Of a stretch of 64,000 nucleotides of DNA, positions 31,571 to 44,283 are shown piece by piece. Positions within the stretch are counted from its first letter, which is position 1; each line of letters starts with the position of its first letter. The notes under the pieces were generated by a model. It had not been told where the DNA came from. It was given only the letters and a program-made list of their open reading frames with translations, and did not search any database. This DNA comes from Lepas anatifera (lineage: Eukaryota > Arthropoda > Thecostraca > Lepadidae). The stretch is taken from contig JAOTON010001819.1 in NCBI GenBank assembly GCA_034440635.1, positions 124,001-188,000 of the forward strand, given 5' to 3'. Made by a program: the position numbers and the translations under genes.

Positions 31571-33189
31571 TGTATATGTGTGTTGTTCATCTGGCACTTG
31601 CTGTGTGAATATACGTTGGGTTAATGTTGAATACAGGGCACATGTTTCACAACATCTGGGAACATGAGGACGAATGTAATTTACGAGCCACGACTAATGA
31701 TTAACATTTTTTGCTATTAATTGGGTAAAACGAGAAATTAAAATGTATGTTGACGCTTGAAGCAGGATTTTTTACGTTGCAAAACATGCACGGCTAGCTA
31801 CATAGTATGAGCAAACAGATAATTCGCGGAGCCGGGTATCAGCTTACTGACCAATGATTTATGCAGCATTCGAGTTAAATATTTCCGAATATGGAAATAC
31901 TTCATGATAGCCTCGGCCAAGTCCGTTGTTGGACCTACATTCCTGCAAGAACGGACGTCATACAGAGCAAGTTACAAAGTAACTCATCTTCAAGTTGGTT
32001 CACTCTTTAAAGATTATTTGTGCTAAGTAATTTTATATTGGTGATAATCACTAATAAGTATATTGTGCTGCATCAAAATATTATTTATCAATATTGTCCA
32101 GACATTGCAAGTGTGCCTTTCTGGGGTAGTCCCAATGAAGTCAATGAACTTATAACAGAGACCCCCGCCCATAGGCGCAGGAACTTTTTCATGTGGGGGG
32201 GAGGGGGGTAAGGGTCGTCAGCACTGGTTGGTGGGAGTGATTCAGTTATTTCTTTTCGTCCAGACATGAGGCATCCGCTCGAAGACGTGGGAGCGCTGCC
32301 CCCACGGCTCCTGTGCCTATGCGTCCAATCCAGCATCCATCATCATGTTCATCATCATGTATTTCTCACACTTCCACACAAATGAGGTGGCTTTTAAAGT
32401 GTCGTCGCAATGAGTATAAAGTGATTATAAGCTATGGAAGGAGATGGTAAGGATGAGGAAAGGTGAGGATCAAGAGGATGGGATTCTACCTGGAGGGGTC
32501 GCTGCAGCCACAGGCGCATGCGCTCACAGCCTCCAGGTAGAGTAAGGATAAGGATAAGGATTAGGTACCGGTAAAAAAAACACAATCGCACACACACTTC
32601 GAACATTTAAACAAAAATAATATAAAGATGAAAATGTTCGATTCTTCGGCTTCGCTTTCATTTCGTCTTCGATCTGATAAATTTCGTTGTTTGTGCTCCA
32701 TCTTGTCTGTGACATCGTTGATCTTGCTTCACTGATGTTCAATTGTTGCATATTTTTTATTTTCTTTAATCTCCGGTGCTGATGTTCTCTTTCACAAAAC
32801 TTGTTTTTTTATTGTTCTCTAAAATTAGCCATCCTGAAATATTTCAATATTCCCGCCGCAGAAGCTTTTTTCTTGAAGGAGGTCTTAAAAACACGTGAAA
32901 CGCAAGAAAAAAATCAAGGAGAAAGATTAGCGACGAAACGAGGATAGTAGGCCAAAAATGATGACTTGCTTCTTATTTTTATCTTCTTCTAGCTTGCACC
33001 AGAGACGGTCGAGGCGAATAAAAATTGGTACATAATGTAGACAAAAGAATGTATCCTTCACCTGCACGGTATCATTGCTGATTTTAAATTAGAACAGGAG
33101 TATTTTTAGAATTTCATAGAGCACTGAAAACACGTCCACTCCCTGTCGCTGAAAGAACTGAATTGTCCAAGCAATTGCCGCAATGACAG
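31571..33189. other. No gene seen
   Basis: AT-rich intergenic sequence with a short hairpin at about 32487-32540 (CTACCTGGAGG and its complement). Nothing else recognised. Confidence 0.5.
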
Positions 33190-33420
33190 GTAAATCTAAA
33201 GCCAACGGTTAACGTCCCACAGAGCACAGGGACGGCAGCTCCGCCCAAGGCATCCTCTCACCAGTCAGTTGCCAGCCGAGACCTACGTCAGGCAAATATT
33301 GATACCTGGAGCGTCTCACGGGAATCGATCCCAAGCATCCACACGCACTGTTACTGCGTGATTTTAATAGCGGGCCAGCGACCCAAGGCTCTGCCAACCG
33401 AGCTTGCCTGGTTAGAAGCG
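33190..33420 (-). mobile_element. SINE family 1, near full length
   Basis: The complement matches the 50076-50295 SINE: a tRNA-like head (GCTCGGTTGGCAGAGCCTTG), GGGATCGATTCCC as box B, a CTGACTGGTGAGAGG body and a GGGACGTTAACC tail. Confidence 0.85.
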
Positions 33421-34925
33421 TCATTAAACATTTGCAGCCTGTTCTCAGCATGACCGCATTTGTCATCCTCCTTAGTGAACATGTCCCTTTTCATCCCGAT
33501 TTTCACCAAGAATGTCCGTCGATGATTCGCACCTCTTCACACACAATTCCCTGTTTGTCTATGCGCGGCCATTCGGCTTGTTTGGTCGTCTACGAGCATT
33601 TAGCTCGAAATAGAATTCGGCGCTGAACCAAACACCTCACAAGGAGTCTGGGATTTGTTCTATAGCATGCATGCAGGAGGTAATTCAAATAGGCACTTTT
33701 GTAACTCACTTTGCATTTGATCAATGCGGGAGCGATATTTCGCGGTACTATTTCGATTCCATATTTTGCAGCTGGTGCCTTTAGACATCGCGTATGTTCC
33801 TGTGACTTTTTCTGCTGACGCCCGCGCTAGAAACCTGCATTCCTTTCCGTAGTGTCGCTGCAACTCAGCCGCCTCCTAGACTGTCCATGCCGCTGCTTGT
33901 ACTAGAAACCACCCGTCCTTGCTCCAGTCCCGCCACTACTCAGCCGCTTCTGGGACTGCTCCTCTTCTGAAGCAGGTATGGAGCAACCATATGCGTCGAT
34001 GTATTGAAGGATTTTTACGAAAATACGATTGAATACTTTCTTTGAAGAACGAATCGTGCCTTAATTTGTTTTAAAGGCTTGATTAAAAATTGAAGTAAGG
34101 GGCTTTCCTAACCAGCCGACGCCGATTGACGTCAACCGAGGTCAGCCGTCGCTGGCATGTTAGCGGTTTGGGCACTCATTAAACTGCACACCCTGAAGTT
34201 GACGCAGGCAAGCGCTGAAACAGACCAAAGGTCTGTTAGGACCTTTTGCGTCGGCCAGTTAGGACAGCCCGATAATTGTTGACATGTAAAACCGCCAGTT
34301 GGACATCACTGCCAGTCCGATTAATAACTAGATGGAGGTTTGACACAGACGGAAGGAGATGCAGACTCAGGGGATTTTGATGGCAGGATGGACTTAGTGG
34401 TTTTACATAGCGCTTTTTATATTTTAATTCCCACTCCTCTTTCACGATAGTGGGTTTCTGAACATCCCCTATACTCTGGTGAGAACCGCAAAGAACCTTA
34501 GTAGGTATGTTAGGTTATGCATGTCGATGAACGAGCTCGAAACAAGGTGTAGTTGATGATTTATTCCATTACTTATTTGTATTTGCTTCTTTCGTCCGTC
34601 CGGGCTACGTGATACCCCGGTAAGAGTACGTTTTAGCTTGCTGAACTTCTTTTACTTTTTTCTACGTTTTTTACTTTTTACTGGATCCATCTACTTTTTT
34701 GTCATGTGTGCTTGTGTTTTTTTCGCGACGTAATTTAACCTATGTTTTGTGACTTCCTCGTTGATGATAAGCTAATTAGAGTTAACAATTACGGTGAAAT
34801 GATTAGTAAGAAAAGTTCGTTTAAGCAGGGTAAAAGCCCTGACAACATCTAGAACCATTCTGGTTTTTCCTAAATTATTGGCTAAATTACGAATTTTGAG
34901 TGAGGTTCGACAATTTTTCTCTAAA
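33421..34925. other. No gene seen
   Basis: Intergenic. Nothing recognised. Confidence 0.5.
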
Positions 34926-35000
34926 GCGGCTTTGCCCCCCCAAACTGGCCGGCTAGATCCGCCTCTGCCTGTGCCCCCTGGCTGCGCCCCTGAACGAACC
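34926..35000. repeat. Solo right ends of two repeat families
   Basis: GCCCCCCCAAACTGGCCGGC and TAGATCCGCC match the right end of the 1912-2297 MITE. Directly after it, GTGCCCCCTGGCTGCGCCCC matches the right end of the 16003-19019 element. Confidence 0.65.
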
Positions 35001-35364
35001 TGGTGGCGGGCGTAGGTACTAATATATGTCATTTTGCTAAGCTGGTCAGGAGCTGTCCTCAGAGCTCCGAAAATGTTTCAAACAACTTTAAAATAACATA
35101 AAAAGTTTGGGCTATTGCTTTTAGGCTGAATTTTTCTACAGTGATCGTTAATTGGCCTTAATACGGCCGTGCGCGGTACCGCCGGAACCATCGTGACGTA
35201 ACTTTTTGAGTTTGACTATGAAACCGATTGAAGGAATGCGTGCTATCATCAATCATATCAGGCGTTATATGTGGTGTTAACATGGTCCTAAAATCAGTAT
35301 TGCCTCACTAATATCACCGGCACGCAAACGAGATACTGCAGGCGCGCTTGTTCGAGGCGATGCA

Positions 35365-35401
35365 CGATTTAGAATAACCACACGATGGTTATTCTAAATC
35401 G
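35365..35401. repeat. Perfect 16-bp hairpin
   Basis: CGATTTAGAATAACCA, a 5-nt loop, and the exact complement. Confidence 0.97.
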
Positions 35402-35431
35402 CGCTCTATTCTGAATTCTAAATTTTCTAGT

Positions 35432-35586
35432 CAGTGGTGGACCCAGAACTTCATGGGGGAAGGGGAGGGGGCTAGGAACTCAAACCTCCGCTACCATTGC
35501 CTCGGAACAACCTGCGGCTACGCATTAACTATAAGCACAGACATTTCAGGGTAGGAGCTTGAGCCACTTAACCACCATCCGCCACT
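35432..35586. mobile_element. Short MITE (probable)
   Basis: Bounded by CAGTGGTGGA and TCCGCCACTG, like the 1912-2297 family. The interior, on minus, has AAGTGGCTCAAGCTCC and GGTTTGAGTTCC, which resemble Pol III boxes A and B; it could instead be tRNA-derived. Confidence 0.45.
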
Positions 35587-35966
35587 GGTTCCAACACACC
35601 TCGTCGAATCTTATCACGCCATCGCGACATACGCAGGCATAAGTTCCATGTGAGCATCGCATCCCCTGTGCTGCGCTATTCTTGTGTTAAAGGGAATGGA
35701 CCAGTTTGTTGAAGTTCCAAAAAGCATAATAAATGAACAAAATGGGTCTGAAAATCAGGAGACCACATTATTTCCTCACTTTGATACGCTAAAAACAGAA
35801 ATATTTCTTCTTTTCTACTGATTAATGACGTCATCAAAATAGTAATCTTTAAGGTCAGTAAAATCCCGAACCTTGATTCTGCTCGATCGCAGACTCGCTG
35901 TGAAACGGAATTGAAGGTCAACCGTTTACTGCGCATATGTGACATTCCTTCGACGCGATTTTAGCC

Positions 35967-36096
35967 GTGTTATTCTGCCGTGCAGAACGCACAATAGTGT
36001 GCCACACGCATGCGCAGTACGGGATCTCTGATTACATGGTACAGTACTGCGCATGCGTGCAGCACACTAGTATGCGTTCTGCCGGCAGAACAACAC
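35967..36096. repeat. Imperfect palindrome with NRF1-like motifs
   Basis: Arms of about 53 bp (35967-36020 and 36044-36096). Each contains ACGCATGCGCAGTAC, which resembles the NRF1 recognition sequence, and a TTCTGCCGNNCAGAAC inner palindrome. Confidence 0.85.
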
Positions 36097-38029
36097 TGCT
36101 TTTGTCTCTGTTGTTTTGTGAACCAATTTCCAAGCGTCCGTAGTATTATCAAGGTAAATATCTAGAAACATATGGGCAATATTCTTTGTAGGGCATTGGC
36201 TTCCATTGATGCTAACTGATAATACCGTGTTGTGTCTGTATGATTGGTAGCATCATTGAAAATTGTTTATTTCTTATGTACTTCAAGTTTGGAAGTTAAA
36301 AAAGTAGCAGAACGAAGGAAAAACTGGAGAGGTCATGCTGTTCACAGTTTGACAATGAGGCTGGGGGGGGGCACAGTAAGGGACTGGCTGTCAAGTTTCC
36401 ATGGACAATTCCAATCAGGGTCACATGCTTTTTCCAGATGCATTTGCAATGCTGATATATTTTTGGCAATGGAAACAGTTGTTCGCACCGATCACATGCT
36501 TTGATTTAATGTTTGATAGGTCCCTGCTCTGATTGAGTGCTTGTACTTATTTACTGTTTTTTGTTACTTTTACTAAAGGCTCCTTTTTAAGATTTAATAT
36601 GCTCAACATATGTAGGCCCTGTACTTATAACTACTTGTTACTTAATCTTGCTTATTTTGCTGCGTTCCCTGTTTTTGTTTGCTTGTTATTTTGTTGTTTT
36701 ATATTTTGCTTCTTCAAGTATGTTTTTGGCGTTATTTTTCTGTTCAGTTCGTTCTTTAATGCTCGTCTCGTTTTGTTATGATCTGTCAATCTCTGCTTTG
36801 TGTCACTGGAGGGTACCGTTATTTAATTTTCACGGTTTGTGCTGGCTGTGTGTCTGTGTGCTATATGAAAAACAATAAAAATGTATCTCTCTCAATCTGA
36901 TTCTCGTCAATCCACATCCAACAAGATTTGGTAGGAGTTTGTGCAGTGTTGGACTGATGGTAAATATTTTCTTTACAGTGTGAGGCGAAGGAGAGTAGAT
37001 TGCAGACGGTAAATATTTCTATGCTATTAAATAAAATGGTATCAAATTTTAGACAATACTATTCATTAAACAAAACTATTATTCATGAAAATTTGGCTGT
37101 GCTGTTCTGATTTGCTCTGACTTGTGTCATGCTCATTATAGTGCCTTACTTTATGATTTTGTCATGCCTGCTCTTCTTTGTTTGCTTCGCGTTCCTTGTT
37201 TCTGCCGCCTTTTTATTGTAGTTAAAATAAATGAATTGATGATGATAAACAAAATTGTGAATTTAGGTGAAGATAAGTGAAGATTGTGAAAGAAAACATC
37301 TATTGTGTGCCAGGGATGCAGACAAAATTGAGATTGACGACACTTCCATCTGCTCGAGCTGTATCCATATCCAAGCTTAATCACCATGGAACGTGCAGTT
37401 GCTGTATTCTGATACTCAGCTCTTTTCAGACTGGCTTATTGTGCCGGGAAGCTAGGTTCATTTTTCATTATTTATTATTTTTCATGTTTCCATTTTCTCC
37501 GAAACTGCAGCTATAAGAAAAACAGCAGCGACTGTGCTTTACTTCCACACATGTATTCAGGAATGCCACATCCCATATACAACACACCAAAGGGAACACT
37601 GGAATACAAAAAACGGGGGAGTGAGAACTACATGAAGATTTGAGAGAGAAGAAAAACTTCAGGTGTTTTTGGACAGGGTGTGCCAAGATGAACGGGACGG
37701 TAGCTGCCAGAGAGGATAGGCGCACAACAGACTAGCGAGCCACAGAAAGAGCGCAGGAGGCCAACAACCAATGCACGGGGGACAAACGAGACACGGACAG
37801 ATCGCAGGAGGCCAGCGACCGATGTGTACATATTGATATCAGAGCTTGCAGGAGCTTATAAGTTTCCTTGACTAATGTTTTTTTAATGTTTTAATGTTTT
37901 TTTTGCTTTCATTTGGTGAGCTTTGACTAGGTGCTACAGAAGTTTTCAGTCAAATCATTTTTTACCTGGTTCATTTGGTTACACCTCTTACCTGAAATGC
38001 ACCATACATTATCATATCAAGTTAATATT
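36097..38029. other. No gene seen
   Basis: AT-rich intergenic sequence. Nothing recognised. Confidence 0.5.
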
Positions 38030-40690
38030 TTTGGTAATCATCTGGTAGACGTCGCCGCTCTCTGGCTTTTTTCCCAATATATCCCAAGATCTGGAAATTG
38101 CAAGAAATAACCCAACGTCCGTTCCAAACAACCCAAGATGGAAATGATCCTCATTCCAGGAGCAAAGGCGTGCTTAGAAGAATGCTGACAGGGGATGCAT
38201 TGTACAGAGGCGTGCTCAGACTGCTGTGGAGGGGGAGTAAAGGTGGGTAAAGACGTAAGCAGGAGACTGCTGGAAAGAGGGTGTATAGTACAGAGGCATA
38301 CTCAGAGTGCTGGGAAGGGGATGTATTGTACAGAGGCGTGCTCAGCCTGCCATGGTGGGGAAGTGTTGTACAGAGGCGTGCTGAGACTGCTATGGTGGGG
38401 ATGTGTTGCACAGAGACAGACCTTGTTGCTGGGAAAGGGATGTATTGAACAGAAGTGTCCTCAGACGGACAGAAGGTGGGGGGGGGGTTAAGTTAGCAAA
38501 GGAAGAAAGGGATGTATTGAACATAGGCGTGCTCAGACTGCCACGAATGGCGGGGGGGGTGAAGTTAGCAAAGGGAGAAAGGGATGTATTGAACAGAGGC
38601 GTGCTCAGACTGCCAGGAAAGGCGGGGGGGGTAAAGTTAGCAAAGGAAGAAAGGGATATATTGAACATAGGCGTGCTCAGACTGCCAGAAATGGCGGGGG
38701 GGGTGAAGTTAGCAATGGGAGAAAGGGATGTATTGAACAGAGGCGTGCTCAGACTACCAGGAATGGTGGGAAGGGGTGTGACGTTAGCAAAGGGAGAAAG
38801 GGATGTATTGGACAGAGGCGCGCTCAGACTGCCATGAAGGGTGGGAAGAGGTGAAGTTAAGGGAGAAAGGGATGTATTGAACAGAGGCGTGCTCGGACTA
38901 CCAGGAAGGGTGGGAAGGGGGCGAAGTTAGCAAAGGGAGAAAGGGATTTATTGAACACATTCATGCCCAGACTGTCAGGAATGGTGGGGGAGGGGGAAGT
39001 GAACTCAGCAAAGGGAGAAAGGGATGTATTGAACATAGGCGTGCTCAGACTGCCAGGAAGAGCGGGGGGGTGAAGTTAGCAAAGGGAGAAAGGGATGTAT
39101 TGAACATAGGTAAGCTCAGACTGCCAGGAATGGCGGGGGGGGTGAACTCAGCAAAGGGAGAAAGGGATGTATTGAACAGAGGCGTGCTCATACTGCCAGG
39201 AGCGGTGGGGGTGAAGTTAGCAAAGGGAGAAAGGGATGTATTGAACAGAGGCATGCTCAGACTGCCAGGAATGGTGGGGGAGGGGGTGAACTCAGCAAAG
39301 GGAGAAAGGGATGTATTGAACATAGGCGTGCTCAGACTGCCAGGAATGGCGGGGGGAGTGAAGTTAGCAATAGGAGAAAGGGATGTATTGAACAGAAGCG
39401 TGCTCAGACTACCAGGAAGGGTGGGAAGGGGGCCAAGTTAGCAAAGGGAGAAAGGGATGTATTGAACCATAGGCGGATCCAGGAGGTAAGGGGGCACGTG
39501 CCCCCCCCGTCGACCCTCGGCGCCCCTGAAATAGTCATGGTGCCCCCCTGAAAGGTCTATGGCGCCCCCTGAAATGCCGCTTCCCAGCCCCCCAGGATGC
39601 GAAAATCAGCGCCCACCGATAGGATTTTGCGCCCATCTAATAGGTTTTGCCGGTCAAAAGTGGCGCCCCCGGACCGGATGGTGCGATCGACAATCCTGGA
39701 TCACCCCCCCGCCCACTGCCAGAATGGACGGGGGGGGGTGAAGTTATCAAAGGGAAGTTACTAGAGGTTGCTACCTTCATCCCCCACCCTTCTTGGCAGT
39801 CTGAGCACCCCTCTGTTCAATATATAGGCAGATCCAGGATTGCCCGATCTGGGGGCACCATCCAGTTCGGGGGGCGCGACTTTTGACCGACAAAACCAAT
39901 AAGATGGGCGCAGAATCCTATCAGTGGGCGCCGATTTTCGCATCCTGGGGGGGGCTGGGACGCGACATTGCACGGAGTGTCATCAACCTTTCAGGGGGCG
40001 CCATGGCCATTTCAGGGGGCGTCGAGGGTCGACCGAGGGGGAGGCACGTGCCCCCTTGCCCCTGGATCCGCCTACGGTTCAATAGGTACATCCCTTTCTC
40101 CCTTTGCTAACTTCACCCCTCCCCCGCCCTTCCTGGCAGTCTGAGCACGCCTCTGTCCAATACATCCCTTTATCCCAACGCTAACTTCACCGCCCACGCC
40201 CCGCCCATCCTGGCAGTCTGAGCATGCCTCTGTTCAATACATCCCTTTCTCCCTTTGCTGAGTTCACCCCCCCTCCCCCCACCATTCCTGGCAGTCTGAG
40301 CACGCCTCTGTTCAATACATCCCTTTAACAGCACAAAGTATGTCTCTGTGCAACACATCCCCACCGTAGCAGTCTCAGCACGCCTCTGTACAATACATCC
40401 CCTCCCCAGCACTCTGAGTACGCCTCTGTACTATACACCCTCTTGCCAGCAGTCTCCTGGTTACGTCTTTACCCACCTTTACCCCCCCTCCACAGCAGTC
40501 TGAGCACGCCTCTGTACAATGCATCCCTTGTCAGCATTCTCCCAAGTACGCCTTCGCTCCTGCAATGAGGATTATCTCCATCCTGGGTTGTTTGGAACGG
40601 AAGTTGGGTTATTTCTTGCTATTTCTAGATCTTGGGATATGTTGGGGAAAAGGCCAGAGAGCGGAGACGTCTACCAGACGATTACCATAC
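38030..40690. mobile_element. Foldback-like element with tandem-repeat arms
   Basis: The left arm (38030 to about 39750) and right arm (about 39790 to 40690) are inverted copies. The outer blocks match (CATCTGGTAGACG... left; CGTCTACCAGACG right). Then comes a shared unique block (CCCAAGATCT and the complement AGATCTTGGG). Then come tandem repeats of a ~60-72-bp unit, then a GC-rich inner block (39470-39710 and 39840-40075). The left arm holds many more tandem copies than the right. No gene and no clear target duplication. Confidence 0.85.
38490..39470. repeat. 72-bp tandem repeat, about 13 copies
   Basis: Unit core: GAAAGGGATGTATTGAACAG, AGGCGTGCTCAGACTGCCAG and a G-run, then GAAGTTAGCAAAGG. 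Because 72 is a multiple of 3 the array looks open in several frames. Inverted copies lie at 40080-40330. Confidence 0.95.
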
Positions 40691-41879
40691 TTTTGTCATA
40701 AAATAAAGCCATTTATTTATAAAGCACCTGCTGCTTCCTGTAGTCACTAAAACTATAGCTCTCTTTATGAATATGCAGTACACATAGTGGACCATCTCTC
40801 CCACCATAAGTTTTGGCAGAGCACCCTATCAATATATTTCCATAAAATAATCCATAATTTTTTGGTGGTAGACCAAAGTTGCCCACATGGACCAAAGATG
40901 TTCAGTTTTACAGTACCTAGATTAACCTGATAGTGATGCAAAAAAGGTTATATTTTTGTTCTGCACAATTGAAGGTGGAAGAAATATGTGTTTTCCTCAT
41001 TTCCAAAATTATGTTTCCTATAACTTCGTTTTTCGAATTTCAAGAAATTGGTTCATTCACTGCTATCATGAATTTAATGTAAATTGCCATGTTGTCACAA
41101 TGTTTTGGGTAAATTAAATTCAATAAGAAAAACATCCAGTTCAAACTTCTGAGGTTCTGTTCCCAGTTTCCATCACATTCAACATTCCAATACACCATTC
41201 ATCCTTCAGATGTGACACACTAATGCCCAATTTTCAGAGGACAAAAACACTACTAGTCTGTTCCACCGCCCTGCATGGAGAAAAGTTGAGATGAAACTGC
41301 CAGATGTGTAGGCAAATAGTTGACCTTAAGAAACCTTTCAAAATCATAATGTTCCAATGCATGTGCACGATTGACTTTACTTTGTATCTTTGAAGTTCAT
41401 TTGGATATTTTTTAGTCTTTTTGAAGATAAAGAATTCAGAATTGTTGTGTGTGTTCCAGAAACTCACATCTTGAAGAAAAAAATATATTTCTAAATGCAC
41501 ACTAAAACCTCAAAGCAGAGACAGGGCCTCAAGACGAGCAAGATGCTTCAATATACCCTTGACCGCAGTAAACTACATAACATTTTCGTTATCCTTAGCA
41601 GCACCATACACTAGGAACGAAGTTTTTAGATCCAGAATTAGAAACACTTATGAATTATTTATTTATTAAAATTCATCACCAATAGGCTTAGAACCCACTG
41701 ATAGGTTAAGTCATCGGTTAAGACTGCTAATACTGATTATCCACCCATCACGACAGTTTTCAAAATAATTGTGCAAAAATTCCTGGATGAGTATTGAGGC
41801 ATGAATGAGACTGTTCTACCTTATTGGAATGACATTCCAAGACTACCTTCAGGCTTGTGTACTGTGTGTCTGACTTCTC
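40691..41879. other. No gene seen
   Basis: AT-rich intergenic. Nothing recognised. Confidence 0.5.
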
Positions 41880-41898
41880 TGTCTCTGCTCCTCGCAGA

Positions 41899-42208
41899 TC
41901 ACATTCTCCGCCTCGTCGACAGTCCGCTGCTGAGTGCTGCGGTTGCCGCTGCCTACGGTGCTAGTGTCCTGCGAATCGAGAGTGCATTCACCACCTGGCG
42001 TCGCTGCCCCAGTGTGCCACCTAGGTGTGGGCCGATGACTCGGCTAATGAGGGCGTTCGAGAGGAAGGCGCGGAGCGCTCATTGTCTTCCCAGACGACCA
42101 GTGCCAGGAACTGCGCGCCCCTGCCGGCAGTCTATGCTCGAGCTTCAGACCAGAGATGACGGCCCTCCAGACCGCCCTAACTTCTTGAGCACGCACCCAA
42201 GTTCCTAA
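41899..42208 (+). CDS. Possible exon, unidentified
   Basis: A pyrimidine tract ending CTCCTCGCAG is followed by about 310 bp of GC-rich sequence open in one frame (DHILRLVDSPLLSAAV, then arginine- and proline-rich). The composition differs sharply from the AT-rich neighbourhood. I recognise no family, and the second half looks like low-complexity translation, so it may be a CpG-rich non-coding exon or chance. Confidence 0.2.
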
Positions 42209-42250
42209 CGTCGGTCCCGCCCGCCTCACGGGCGCACATCAGCATAAAAA

Positions 42251-43580
42251 GTACTCAATGCCCCAATACCGTTGGCTAGCGGTGGCGTGCGGAATCGGTT
42301 GCGGCCCTCTGCTCGGGAGGTGCGTCTTCATGGATGGTTACAATTGAGTGAGTCCTGCTGACGTGTCCTCGCGGGGACATGATAATTCTGCCGTTGTGCC
42401 TCTACCACTGTTCTAAACTCTGTGTTTTTAGATCTTCACCTCGCGCTTCCAGACTGACCGGTCCGTGTAGTCGCAGTGAGTGCCTCACCCCACCTACTCA
42501 GCAGCTGGCTCCAACGCTGCAGACGTGATGGACGGGACGGACTGCAGTACCACGTGGTTGCTGCAGCTTCACATATCTTTAACTAGTCGCTAGTCGTGAA
42601 GCATGCGTTTCTGCCTACATGTCATGGGTTTTAATGTGTGTGTAGCCATATTCATACGTTTGGACTGTAAAAAGTCCATTACATTCGTCAATGTGGTAAA
42701 TGCATCGCATACGCTACTATAAATTTCATACGCATCTGGTGTATAATATTCCGTTTTTTTTCAACTCGAAAGTGTAATTACCATTTGCTGACAACTAAAA
42801 TCGCCGAGTTTTGCGCTGGTGTACCTTTGGGGTAGGCAGTTACAAGTACGTTTGCATATATTTGGTGCTTTTTCGATGTGGCACTAAGCACTGAAGGTCA
42901 ACGTATTATATCTATGGTGTTTTATAGCAGAAATTCGTGCGAACTCAGCTCCTCTTTGTGGTATTGAGATCTTAAAACGAGCAAGCCGAGGCGTCCTGAC
43001 ATAGCGCTTCGGGGTTGAAAGCTCTCATTGGTAAATGACGGTTTTGGCAGCAAACCCCATGAGTGAGCCTAAATTTGCTTGTTGGAAATGTTCCGTTGTG
43101 TTGAGCTGCAGTTCCGGTAATGAATGCCCGATACCACTATTTCATTGATAATATGTTAAACAGCTGCTTTCAGCTTCATTATATTGCCAGTTTTCATAGC
43201 TGCTTTATAACATTGGCTGTAATAAACCAGTGACGTTAAGGTAATGCCTTTTGTGGGGTGTGTGTGGAGAACGACCCAATAACTACAGCTTTGTGCATAC
43301 TCAACGTATTCTAATGGAACCAAATTAGGGTCAAAAACGATGAAGCAACGGAGATTAGCAGTTCCAGGTGGCATCGGTATGAATAACATTTTCCAAAGCT
43401 TTCCGATATCCTAATACCGAAATGGTATGTATGTGATCTAATGAAAACGAACACAACCAAGTTGTAGCCATTTATATTTGTTATACAGCGAAGCGAATTT
43501 CAGTCGACCAGAGATCTCCTTAAACTCCACCATCAGAATAATATTGCATTGAACTCTGCTGATTGGAGCACAGTCATCAC
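42251..43580. other. No gene seen
   Basis: Nothing recognised; GC falls again after about 42560. Confidence 0.5.
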
Positions 43581-43684
43581 ACGATGTGCATTTAGTGCTC
43601 TCCACGTTCCGAACGTTACTCAAAAGAAGTATTGTGAAAATGATTGTAAGGTGCGTTGTCTGCAACTTTTTATATAAAATACAG

Positions 43685-43855
43685 GTTGAGGATTTTCCAA
43701 GAGCAGATCCAACTCGGGTATTTGGAGCTCCAACAGGAACCAGCTCGCTGAAGACTCCATCGTCGCGTCCAAAGCGGGAGATTGGGATGACGCCTGCCGC
43801 CATCGGCACTTCCAGGCCAGCAATGGGGCAAATAGTCACAATACACAATTGTTAG
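43685..43855 (+). CDS. Possible exon, unidentified
   Basis: TATAAAATACAG precedes an open stretch reading EDFPRADPTRVFGAPTGTSS and PKREIGMTPAAIGTSRPAMG to a stop. The codon-like composition is suggestive only; no family recognised. Confidence 0.18.
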   Translation, partial: VEDFPRADPTRVFGAPTGTSSLKTPSSRPKREIGMTPAAIGTSRPAMGQIVTIHNC

Positions 43856-43940
43856 GCAGGTCAATAATTCTGGGTTTGGGGGCTGATCGACGCACCACCT
43901 GCCAGGGTTATGTGGCATTTCTAACGTGTTCAAGACGTTC

Positions 43941-43941
43941 T

Positions 43942-43974
<33 letters not shown>

Positions 43975-44012
43975 GAGAGCTTCTCAGACCCCCGTCAGAG
44001 AGAGTGAGAGAC

Positions 44013-44085
<73 letters not shown>

Positions 44086-44096
44086 GTATATATATA

Positions 44097-44131
<35 letters not shown>
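43941..44131. repeat. (GA)n and (TA)n microsatellites
   Basis: GA runs at 43941-43978 and TA runs at about 44018-44090 and 44100-44131, with short TG interruptions. Confidence 0.97.
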
Positions 44132-44134
<3 letters not shown>

Positions 44135-44283
44135 CAGCAGGAGGCTAAAGACAGAATTTGTAGTTTAGTTCTGCGGTAAATTTTCGACTAAGTAGGCGAG
44201 TGAGCTGAAGTTCCCCTCTAAGAAACCCGATGTACGAAAGGTAAATGCTTAAATACTGATCAAGAAACATCTTAACTACTTTC

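Noticed and set aside
38403..39441. ORFs of 120-144 residues in the 72-bp array
   Set aside because: The period is a multiple of 3, so the repeat is open on both strands by arithmetic; no independent coding sign.
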